Positions 35,616 to 42,321 of a stretch of DNA of 64,000 nt are shown piece after piece. The notes below the pieces were generated by a model. It was not told the DNA's origin. It worked only from the letters and a program-made list of their open reading frames with translations, and ran no database searches. A program made the position numbers and the translations under genes. This DNA is from Gp1-AA133 sp963850425. GTDB lineage: Bacteria > Acidobacteriota > Terriglobia > Terriglobales > Acidobacteriaceae. Within the stretch, counting starts at the first letter, position 1; every line of letters starts with the position of its first letter. The DNA lies in contig CAWKLF010000002.1 of NCBI GenBank assembly GCA_963850425.1, positions 1-64,000 of the forward strand, in the 5' to 3' direction.

Positions 35616-35694
35616 TGCGCGATCTGGATAAGGGAATTTACTAGACCTCAGCCAATCGCCTCGAGACTCGAGATCTAAGAAACCCAAATAGCCG

Positions 35695-36339
35695 CTACAC
35701 AGTTTTGGGCAAGCCAGCAACAGCCCGCTGCGCTGTGCCTTTGCCGACCTTTACTTCCGCCACAATCTCGGCCCAGGACCGTCCCTCACTGCGGAGAGAG
35801 GCAATTCTGAGAGCGTCCACAGGAACTCGTGGCCTGCCCAGTCGCTTGCCCTTTGCCTGTGCATTTCGCAGTCCCGCACGCACTCGTTCCTGGATCAATG
35901 CCCTCTCGAACTCAGCCATCGCTCCAATGATCTGAAACATGAGGCGCCCAGATGGTGTGCTCAGGTCCAGGTTGTCGCCGAAGCTGACGAAGGCAACCCC
36001 GAGCGCGCCTAGTTCCTCTAAGGAGTTCACCAAGTGCTTAAGGGATCGTCCAAAGCGATCAATTTTCCACACGAGGACGGCGTCGAATTTGCGCCTGTGC
36101 GCGTCCGACATCAGGTCATTCAAGGCAGGCCGTGATTCCTTGCTGCCGGATATTCCATGGTCGATGTATTCCTTCTCGATCGCCCAACCGCGCCGAAGAG
36201 CGTATTCGCGTAGTTCCCGAAGCTGCATTTGGGGGTCTTGACCGTTCAACGTCGACACTCTCGCATAGAGAGCGACTCGAGAAATTGGCTTGCTTTCTTG
36301 AGGGAATGAATACGGAATGGTACGTTCTCTGTTAGCCAT
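35695..36339 (-). CDS. Serine recombinase (resolvase/invertase family)
   Basis: A 214-residue protein. The resolvase catalytic domain spans about 20-160: VALYARVSTLNGQDPQMQLR (Ser nucleophile in the RVST segment), YIDHGISGSKESRPALNDLM, VLVWKIDRFGRSLKHLVNSL, GAMAEFERALIQERVRAGL. The C-terminal part holds a helix-turn-helix (LRSEGRSWAEIVAEVKVGKG). Length matches small resolvases and invertases. It cuts and rejoins DNA through a serine-DNA link. It could resolve cointegrates or invert DNA within the island. Divergent from the small basic gene at 36476. Confidence 0.9.
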   Translation of the reverse strand: MANRERTIPYSFPQESKPISRVALYARVSTLNGQDPQMQLRELREYALRRGWAIEKEYIDHGISGSKESRPALNDLMSDAHRRKFDAVLVWKIDRFGRSLKHLVNSLEELGALGVAFVSFGDNLDLSTPSGRLMFQIIGAMAEFERALIQERVRAGLRNAQAKGKRLGRPRVPVDALRIASLRSEGRSWAEIVAEVKVGKGTAQRAVAGLPKTV

Positions 36340-36437
36340 GTTTGCCTCTCTGTTAGGCGAACTGGTTAGGGCTCAGTGAAGTGCTTCCAACACTTTGCTG
36401 GGCCCGCTGCTTTTCCACAGCCACCCTATCACATTTA

Positions 36438-36454
36438 TACTTGCTGTGCAAGTA
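36438..36454. promoter_or_regulatory. Palindromic operator-like site between divergent genes
   Basis: tacttgc-tgt-gcaagta, a perfect 7-bp inverted repeat with a 3-base centre, 22 bases upstream of the ATG at 36476 and about 100 bases upstream of the divergent resolvase. Its size and place fit an operator, perhaps for the XRE protein at 37407. Confidence 0.5.
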
Positions 36455-36475
36455 CATTCGTGTCATGCTGCGGGT

Positions 36476-36637
36476 ATGACTAAATCTGCGCGGCAGTACA
36501 TCCAGGAAATAACCTCCAAGGGCGGAAAGGCAAGGGCTGCGAAATTGAGCGCCAAGCGGCGCAAGGAAATCGCCCGCAAGGCGATCGCTGCACGGTGGGC
36601 GAAGGCCAAGAAGGCAGGGGAAGTAGGTGGCAGTTAG
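36476..36637 (+). CDS. Small basic protein
   Basis: A 53-residue lysine/arginine-rich protein (MTKSARQYIQEITSKGGKAR, then KRRKEIARKAIAARWAKAKK). The IARKAIAARWA segment occurs in many small phage and plasmid proteins. It is likely to bind nucleic acid by charge. The stop overlaps the GTG of the next gene (TAGTG), suggesting coupled translation. It is the first gene of the right-end satellite-like module. Confidence 0.6.
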   Translation: MTKSARQYIQEITSKGGKARAAKLSAKRRKEIARKAIAARWAKAKKAGEVGGS

Positions 36638-37317
36638 TGCGACATGATCAGATAGAAAGCCTACATGACCAGATCCTTAGGACCCGCGCGCAGATTGCGC
36701 AAAGAGAACGGCGTCTCAATGCTCCAGCGCCGCCGCCGGTGCGCTATCCCGGCCTGCCTTACGCTTCGAGCGGTCATGGCAGTGGCAAGTGGCGCCTAGA
36801 GGCTGAGAAAGAACTACAGGTCTATAAGGCGGAATTGGTCGCGCTCGAAGCCTCTTTGGAATCCTTGGTGCGCAAGCCTAAGCCAGAATTGATTCCAGAA
36901 CCCGTCCCGCCACCCGCGCAACACAAGGGAGACACTGGGAAGCCTCGCAAGGGCAACGTATCAGCTCTGAATCCGGAACAACTGGACAAAGGGGAAAGAA
37001 TTGCGCGTATGTATCAGGAATTGAAGCTACTTGCAAAGCGTGAAGAGGGCAACCGCCCCAAAACCGAAAAACAGTTGCGAGATGCACACCCTAATCTAGT
37101 TGAACTTTGGAACGAGATTGATGCCAGCCAGTTAACGGAGGAGCAGAAAAAGACGTTTTTTCATGGACTCCGCGGTTACGGCAGGCAAGGGTTCATGGAC
37201 TTTATCGGACAAAGGTTTGGATTATCAGGCGACAGAGTAAGCACGCTGGAGAAAGCGTATCGGAGTTACGAACGTAGTTTGTTGGTACTAGACCCCACAG
37301 ACAGGAAAACCAAGTAG
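36637..37317 (+). CDS. Coiled-coil protein of unknown function
   Basis: A 226-residue protein from a GTG overlapping the upstream stop. The N-terminal third is helical and coiled-coil-like (IESLHDQILRTRAQIAQRER, KELQVYKAELVALEASLESL). A Pro-rich linker follows, then a helical C-terminal part (ERIARMYQELKLLAKREEGN, FFHGLRGYGRQGFMDFIGQR, FGLSGDRVSTLEKAYRSYER). No enzymatic motif. It may be a structural or regulatory protein of the element. Confidence 0.65.
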   Translation: MRHDQIESLHDQILRTRAQIAQRERRLNAPAPPPVRYPGLPYASSGHGSGKWRLEAEKELQVYKAELVALEASLESLVRKPKPELIPEPVPPPAQHKGDTGKPRKGNVSALNPEQLDKGERIARMYQELKLLAKREEGNRPKTEKQLRDAHPNLVELWNEIDASQLTEEQKKTFFHGLRGYGRQGFMDFIGQRFGLSGDRVSTLEKAYRSYERSLLVLDPTDRKTK

Positions 37318-37406
37318 CGACCCCAAAACGACCCCGCCAGCAACCCCAACAAGACCCCGACAGCAACCCCAAAGCGCAATCATTTTAGTTCTAGAGTGTC
37401 CCTGCC

Positions 37407-37634
37407 ATGAACCACAGGACACGGAGTTTGAATTGGAAGTTGCGAAGAATTGCTGCTGGTCTGCGTCAACAGGACGTGGCGTCCCAGGTTGGAATCTCGA
37501 CCACGAGGTATTCAGCCTACGAACGCGGAGAACTGAAACCCTCAGCACTCGATGCTCAACTAATTGAGAGCACGCTACCGCAGTTTCCCAGCCAAATCGT
37601 CGCTGACCCGGCGCAACGCGCTCCCGATCGGTAA
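37407..37634 (+). CDS. XRE-family HTH regulator
   Basis: A 75-residue protein with a single helix-turn-helix: LNWKLRRIAAGLRQQDVASQ, VGISTTRYSAYERGELKPSA. The C-terminal 20 residues are unstructured. Proteins of this size act as repressors or antirepressors in phages and satellites. A candidate operator lies at 36438-36454. Confidence 0.8.
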   Translation: MNHRTRSLNWKLRRIAAGLRQQDVASQVGISTTRYSAYERGELKPSALDAQLIESTLPQFPSQIVADPAQRAPDR

Positions 37635-37691
37635 GAGCGGAGTAGCAAAAGCTAAAGGGGCGCTGCCCGCGCCCCCCGGAGAACCGAACCT

Positions 37692-38261
37692 ATGCCTGGG
37701 AAAACTCTATCACGAAGTCACTGCGACAGGTCAGCGCTCCCACCGCCGCGCCAGTTCTACGAGTCTGAGATTGGCCCGTTCAAGCGGCGCCCCGACCGCA
37801 GAAGTTGGGCAACAGGCAACTGTCCATTCCACAAATCGAAATCCGGCAAATCCTTCAGCGTGAACTTAGATCACGGCGGCTACTTCTGCCACGGCTGCGG
37901 GGCAAAGGGGGACATGATCGGGTTCGTTAGGGTGCGCTATCGCCTGTCCTATAAGGCGGCCAAGGAGTATCTAGGCGTACCGGACGATCACGCGCCCTAC
38001 AAGCCTCCGCCGACTATTCCGGTTCCGTTTCTAACGTTGAACTTCACCATCGACGGCGAGCATTACAAGGTCGCAATTCGCGATGAACCGCGGAATTATG
38101 CGGACAAGATCCGCCGATTCTATCGCGCCGCAGCCGATCGGTTGATGGAGTTAAGTCGCGGTTCTGCTGAGCGTTACGTGGGTGAAGGGGAAGATCGTTG
38201 GGCCCGGATGGCATGTGGACTGGATGAACTCAGAGAAGTGGAAGGGGTTGTCTATGAATGA
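37692..38261 (+). CDS. CHC2 zinc-finger (DnaG-type primase) protein
   Basis: A 189-residue protein with a CHC2 zinc-binding domain at about 25-95: CPFHKSKSGKSFSVNLDHGG, then YFCHGCGAKGDMIGFVRVRY, RLSYKAAKEYLGV. Cys and His spacing matches primase zinc ribbons that recognise template DNA. No TOPRIM catalytic domain follows, so it would work with another protein, plausibly the DUF3987-like protein whose ATG overlaps its last codons. GGAG precedes the ATG. It probably starts replication of the element after excision. Confidence 0.82.
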   Translation: MPGKTLSRSHCDRSALPPPRQFYESEIGPFKRRPDRRSWATGNCPFHKSKSGKSFSVNLDHGGYFCHGCGAKGDMIGFVRVRYRLSYKAAKEYLGVPDDHAPYKPPPTIPVPFLTLNFTIDGEHYKVAIRDEPRNYADKIRRFYRAAADRLMELSRGSAERYVGEGEDRWARMACGLDELREVEGVVYE

Positions 38262-39612
38262 GTACGGGGAGTCGTTGGGTGGTTTCGACGACCACAAGCA
38301 AGCCTATCAACACGCGGCAGAGCGGGCGCGCACAAAGGCAAACGGGGAAGCCGAGACAACTATTCCCACAGAGGAAAACTCCGGGCCGGGATGGCCCCAG
38401 CCCTTGAATGCAGCCGCCTTGCACGGACTGGCGGGGGATATCGTCGACACCATCGAGCCGGCGAGCGAGGCGGATCCGGCGGCACTACTGGCGCAGTTGC
38501 TGGTTGCTTTTGGCAATGTGGTCGGCCATCGCCCTTACTACCGGTGCGAAAGCACACGTCACACTACGAATCTTTTTGCTGTGCTGGTGGGCGTGACGTC
38601 GAAAGCTCGCAAAGGGACCTCATGGAATCGAGTACGGGAGTTGCTCTCGGATGTGGATGCAGTGTGGGCCGATGACCGGATTCAATCGGGCCTTAGTTCA
38701 GGGGAAGGGCTCATTGAGGCTGTCCGGGATGCCAAGGAATCCGAGGGGAACGATAAACACGCAGACGAGGGAGTAAGGGACAAGCGGTTACTGGTGCAGC
38801 AAGGGGAATTTTCCAGCGTGCTCAAGGTCATGGAACGGGAAGGCAACATTCTTTCCGCCGTTGCTCGAGATGCTTGGGACAGTGGACACCTGAGAACGAT
38901 GACACGAAGGAATAATGCGCTGCGGGCGACCGGCGCTCATATCTCCATTGTCGGCCACATTACACGCGATGAATTGCGGCGTTTCCTGAGTGAGACCGAC
39001 CAGGCCAACGGGTTTGCGAATCGCTTCCTTTGGTTCGTCGTCAAGCGGTCGAAGGTTCTCCCTCACGGGGGAATCGTTGAAGGGAAACAACTCCACGAGC
39101 TTTCGCGACGGTTGGCCGCGGCGGCCGCATTCTCCCAGCACATAGATGAACTGACGTGCGACAGCGATGCCACTCGAATATGGGAAACGGTCTATCCCGA
39201 ATTATCTGAGGGCTGCATGGGCATGCTGGGCGCGGTGACGTCACGGGCCGAGGCGCAGGTGGTTCGGCTGTCGTGTTTGTATGCGTTGCTTGATAGCTCC
39301 AAGGTCATCCGTCGCCAGCACATGACTGCCGCACTGGCCGTCTGGCGATATTGCGAAGACTCCGCCCGCTACATTTTCGGCGATGCCCTCGGAGATCCGG
39401 TGGCGGATGCAATCCTGACGGCGTTGAAGGAATCAGGCGAGGGGCTAACGAGGAACGAGATCCGGGAGATGTTCGGAAGGAACAAAAGCTCGGAGCGAAT
39501 CGGACACGCACTGGCCTTACTGCAGGAGCGCGGGAAGGTTGCTATGCGGAAAGAACACACGGACGGCCGCCCGCGCGAGGTCTGGTTTGCTGCTACGGGG
39601 AGTACGCCATAA
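38254..39612 (+). CDS. DUF3987-like replication protein
   Basis: A 452-residue protein, starting at an ATG that overlaps the upstream stop by 8 bp. The N-terminal segment (WPQPLNAAALHGLAGDIVDT, then ALLAQLLVAFGNVVGHRPYY) and the central region (LFAVLVGVTSKARKGTSWNR, VRELLSDVD, LVQQGEFSSVLKVMEREGNI, SIVGHITRDELRRFLSE) match DUF3987-type proteins found beside primases in phages and islands. SKARKGTSW sits where a P-loop would lie but is not a canonical Walker A, so ATPase activity is uncertain. The C-terminal 60 residues are winged-helix-like. Confidence 0.75.
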   Translation: MNEYGESLGGFDDHKQAYQHAAERARTKANGEAETTIPTEENSGPGWPQPLNAAALHGLAGDIVDTIEPASEADPAALLAQLLVAFGNVVGHRPYYRCESTRHTTNLFAVLVGVTSKARKGTSWNRVRELLSDVDAVWADDRIQSGLSSGEGLIEAVRDAKESEGNDKHADEGVRDKRLLVQQGEFSSVLKVMEREGNILSAVARDAWDSGHLRTMTRRNNALRATGAHISIVGHITRDELRRFLSETDQANGFANRFLWFVVKRSKVLPHGGIVEGKQLHELSRRLAAAAAFSQHIDELTCDSDATRIWETVYPELSEGCMGMLGAVTSRAEAQVVRLSCLYALLDSSKVIRRQHMTAALAVWRYCEDSARYIFGDALGDPVADAILTALKESGEGLTRNEIREMFGRNKSSERIGHALALLQERGKVAMRKEHTDGRPREVWFAATGSTP

Positions 39613-39676
39613 ACGCGGTTAGCCGCGCCGTGGCGGTAAGAGGGGGGCTTATCGCGTTAATAGCGTTTATCGCGTA
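39613..39676. promoter_or_regulatory. Short repeats upstream of the zinc-finger gene
   Basis: ttatcgcgtta (from 39649) and ttatcgcgtaa (from 39667) form a direct repeat, and taaacgc (39610) faces gcgttta (39663). Possible operator or iteron-like site. Low certainty. Confidence 0.35.
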
Positions 39677-40018
39677 ATGGAGAACAAGAGAATGGCTGGC
39701 TACCGCAGAGTGGATTACGTGAAGTTGGCAGCAGAGGCGCTTCGTTGTCGTGACGATCGCGACGACAGCACCGGAGACCCGCCCTGGCCGGACTACAACG
39801 GGGGGAAGCAGTTCTGTTGCAAGCAGTGCGGCACCCGATTCGATACAAGCGCCGGCCATGCTCGGCACCTGGTCTATGGGTGCTCTATGCCACCAGCGCC
39901 ACCAGCCATTCGCACCATGCCGGCGTGTCCAGTCTGTGGGAGTTTTGCCCTGTATCGGGAAAAGGACGGCCGCCTCACCTGTATGACGTGTCCAGCGTGG
40001 GAGGGCGAACTAAGGTGA
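39677..40018 (+). CDS. Double zinc-finger small protein
   Basis: A 113-residue protein with a C2H2-like finger (FCCKQCGTRFDTSAGHARHL, then VYGC) and a zinc ribbon (CPVCGSFALYREKDGRLTCM, then TC). Both look competent for metal binding. Such two-finger proteins occur in phages and islands near integrases, where some act as excision or regulatory factors. A second ATG at 39692 is also possible. Function unknown. Confidence 0.7.
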   Translation: MENKRMAGYRRVDYVKLAAEALRCRDDRDDSTGDPPWPDYNGGKQFCCKQCGTRFDTSAGHARHLVYGCSMPPAPPAIRTMPACPVCGSFALYREKDGRLTCMTCPAWEGELR

Positions 40019-40094
40019 AGGCAAAGGCGAAGGAGCAGCAGATTGAACATTCCACAATGCAGGCCTTAAAGCGCCGCTTGAGTACGGGCCAAAG

Positions 40095-40160
40095 ATGACG
40101 AAAGCGGAACGGGCCGAGTACGTTAGGCGGCTCCTGAGGATGAATCAGGGAAGTCAATAG
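40095..40160 (+). CDS. Possible 21-residue peptide before the integrase
   Basis: MTKAERAEYVRRLLRMNQGS, then Q and a stop. A basic amphipathic helix with a clean ATG, but no strong ribosome site and no family match. It could be a leader or excision-related peptide, or chance. Confidence 0.25.
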   Translation: MTKAERAEYVRRLLRMNQGSQ

Positions 40161-40259
40161 CAACCCTTGGACCAGGAAGCACAACTCGATGCACGAACGC
40201 TGGCGGGTCACGTTAGGGTGACCGCAGCGATTCCAGGTCGACGACTCGATAGGAGGTCA

Positions 40260-41468
40260 ATGAGTCGACGATCCGGACAATCTGGTTCGATTGAAACGAA
40301 CAACGGTTTCTATGTATGCCGCTTTTGGGAAGACGTAACCGGACAGAACAAGCGCATTCACCGCAGCGTGAAGATCTGTCCGGTCAGTGGACCTGGAAGC
40401 ATGACCAAGCCCGAACGTGAACACCGGGCTCGGGAAATCATCCAGGAATCTGGCGCGGACACTGCAGCGCATTTCCAGCAGACCGTCATCGCCAATCTTG
40501 GAACAACCTTCCGAGAGCAAGCAGGCCGGTGGATTCAAAACGTGCAGAGTAGGAAGCGGAAGCCAGTGAAAGAGCGGACTGCCAAAACGTGGAAGAGTCA
40601 TTTGCAGTGGATCAATCCACGGATCGGCAGCACCCCGCTGTCAGAAGTGAACAACTTGGTGCTTCGTGATCTGGTCGAGCAGATGTCAGAAGCAGGCTTC
40701 ACGCCGAAGACCATTCTAAATTACACCTTCGTCGTTAAAGCCGTCGTTGCCTCTGCCATCGGCAAAGATGGGGAGCCGCTATATCCTCGCAAGTGGAATC
40801 ACGAGTTTATGGATCTGCCCGAGGTGGGCGATCAGCGGACTCCAACTTTCACAGCTCGAGAGGTCGAGCAGATCATCGCCCTGGCTGACAGTCAGTGCGG
40901 AATGCTGTACACCGTATTGGCCGCCAGCGGTTTGCGGATTGGGGAAGCACTTGCCCTGAAGGTCACTGACTTTCAGGATTCAACATTGAGTATTCGCCAA
41001 AGCATCTGGAATGGCAGAACGACGTCACCCAAAACTCGCTTTGCGGTTCGGGAAGTGGATCTGCCAATTGAAATCGCAGAGATGCTGACATCCTTCATCG
41101 CTGACCGCAAGGACGGCTACATTTTTCAGAGCCGGAAGGGTACTGCCTTGGGACAGCGTAATCTGCTAGGCCGCAGTCTGCACCCGATTCTCAAGACCAT
41201 GAAGCATGAGCCTGTCGGCTTTCACGCCTTCCGCAGATTCCGCGTCACGTATCTGCGCAAGCAGAAAACGCCGGAAGATTTGCTGCGCTTCTGGCTTGGA
41301 CATGGCGACAAGACGATCACTGATCGCTATCAAAAGTTGCGCGAGGATGAAAACTTCCGCAAATCAGTTGCTGAAGAAGTTGGGATCGGCTTCAGCATTT
41401 TGGCAAGTTGTCCCCAATGGTCCCCTAAAGTATCACTTGAAGCAGGTCTCGAAGTGCTTGTGAACTAA
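40260..41468 (+). CDS. Tyrosine recombinase (island integrase)
   Basis: A 402-residue integrase. AGGAGG precedes the ATG at 40260. The N-terminal arm-binding and core-binding regions (WIQNVQSRKRKPVKERTAKT, WKSHLQWINPRIG) lead to the catalytic domain with ASGLRIGEALALKVTDF (first Arg), GFHAFRRFRVTYLRK (HxxR) and WLGHGDKTITDRYQKL (second His and Tyr nucleophile). It should integrate and excise the island at the 51-bp tRNA-Arg repeat, 8 bases past its stop. The last coding bases contain one of the gttgtccccaa repeats. Confidence 0.93.
   Translation: MSRRSGQSGSIETNNGFYVCRFWEDVTGQNKRIHRSVKICPVSGPGSMTKPEREHRAREIIQESGADTAAHFQQTVIANLGTTFREQAGRWIQNVQSRKRKPVKERTAKTWKSHLQWINPRIGSTPLSEVNNLVLRDLVEQMSEAGFTPKTILNYTFVVKAVVASAIGKDGEPLYPRKWNHEFMDLPEVGDQRTPTFTAREVEQIIALADSQCGMLYTVLAASGLRIGEALALKVTDFQDSTLSIRQSIWNGRTTSPKTRFAVREVDLPIEIAEMLTSFIADRKDGYIFQSRKGTALGQRNLLGRSLHPILKTMKHEPVGFHAFRRFRVTYLRKQKTPEDLLRFWLGHGDKTITDRYQKLREDENFRKSVAEEVGIGFSILASCPQWSPKVSLEAGLEVLVN
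41407..41417. repeat. Third gttgtccccaa copy (right end)
   Basis: Same 11-mer as at 2017-2027 and 2029-2039. Lies in the integrase 3' coding end, 59 bases from the right repeat. Candidate arm-type site. Confidence 0.4.
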
Positions 41469-41475
41469 GAGGAAA

Positions 41476-41526
41476 ATGGTGCGCCCTGAGAGATTCGAAC
41501 TCCCGACCTTCTGGTTCGTAGCCAGA
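41476..41526. repeat. attR: 51-bp direct repeat inside tRNA-Arg
   Basis: Identical to 1908-1958. Covers the tRNA 3' half from the anticodon stem to CCA, so integration leaves the tRNA gene complete. Confidence 0.92.
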
Positions 41527-41553
41527 CGCTCTATCCAACTGAGCTAAGGGCGC
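41477..41553 (-). tRNA. tRNA-Arg(ACG)
   Basis: A 77-nt cloverleaf read from the minus strand. Acceptor stem GCGCCCT/AGGGCGC, D arm with GCTCAGTTGGATAGAGC, anticodon loop CTACGAA (ACG, Arg), T arm GGGAGTTCGAATCTCTC, discriminator A and encoded CCA. All stems pair well. It is the integration site of the island. Confidence 0.95.
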
Positions 41554-41887
41554 AGAAAACTGGCGGGGTGTTGCCCCAGAATTATATCGGAATCGGCGAT
41601 TCCTGAAAATGCGCCGGCCTTTGTGTAAATCTTCGGCCTCGGGCGTAATTCTTTCTTGCCGAGTAGAAATTCCTACCAGGTGCCCGGCAGCAGCTACTCT
41701 TTGATTTCATCACCTTACGATATGGCCGCGAAGCTGCAACAGAGCTAACCAGACGAAGTGGCGCGCAACGGGGCGCTCTAGAGAATAACTTCGGCCAGAG
41801 GTTTTCTTGAGCGCCCCTTTGCATTTCTAGCCCGTTGAGTCGCGTTCCGCATTGCGCGACTTGTTCCCCTCGACCCTCCCCCATCCT
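41554..41887. other. Intergenic region right of the island
   Basis: No gene or clear repeat in 334 bases between the tRNA gene and the HMA-like gene. Confidence 0.4.
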
Positions 41888-42115
41888 TTACGCTAAAGCC
41901 AGTTTTTCTTTCACATCGATCCCCGCCTGCCGCAGCAGTTTTGCCACCGCCCCCTCGTTCAACCGCGAAGCGTCGTATCCGACTCTCACCGTCTTATCCT
42001 TCTCGTTGAAGTCCACCTTCCGGATTCCGTATACCTCGCGTATGCCATCGATCGCTCGCATCTCGCGCTCTCCGGGATTGGCGCCGTAGCCGTAAGCGAC
42101 ATCCAAGTAGGTCAT
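41888..42115 (-). CDS. HMA-like domain protein without metal-binding cysteines
   Basis: A 75-residue protein from an ATG at 42115 with the beta-alpha-beta pattern of heavy-metal-associated domains (IREVYGIRKVDFNEKDKTVR, VGYDASRLNEGAVAKLLRQA). The CxxC loop expected between the first strand and helix is absent, and the protein has no cysteine at all. It is divergent from the copper-type P-ATPase gene, 206 bases away. It may have lost chaperone function or act by protein contact. The fold assignment is by pattern. Confidence 0.65.
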   Translation of the reverse strand: MTYLDVAYGYGANPGEREMRAIDGIREVYGIRKVDFNEKDKTVRVGYDASRLNEGAVAKLLRQAGIDVKEKLALA

Positions 42116-42321
42116 TTCTTTATGGTTCCTCCGCCCTCGAAGATACAACAATCGTCGGCACCCGCAGCGTAATCCAATGAAACGTCCAGATTGCCACAAC
42201 CGGAGGACCTTCTGTCGTCTGGCAGTCTCTGCGGGCGAAGGTGTATGGTTTAAACGATAAGAGAACCCGAGTCACCTCGCCGAGCCTGCCCTGCGCTGCT
42301 CCGAGGATAAATCAATTTTCC

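Larger units (their letters stand above)
1908..41526. mobile_element. Integrative genomic island in tRNA-Arg(ACG), satellite-like with stress-gene cargo
   Basis: A perfect 51-bp direct repeat at 1908-1958 and 41476-41526 bounds the element. The right copy is the 3' portion, including CCA, of a complete tRNA-Arg gene. The left copy is an isolated tRNA 3' half. A tyrosine recombinase gene ends 8 bases from the right repeat, the classic arrangement of tRNA-targeted islands. Outer genes (small HTH, terminase small subunit, XRE, CHC2 zinc finger, DUF3987-like protein, integrase) suggest a phage-satellite backbone. The interior holds insertion sequences and about 14 kb of stress and envelope genes. 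The boundaries are seen directly. The satellite interpretation is inference. Confidence 0.85.

Noticed and set aside
37692..39612. Complete primase-helicase
   Set aside because: The CHC2 finger lacks a TOPRIM domain, and the DUF3987-like protein lacks a clear Walker A motif, so catalytic roles were not asserted.
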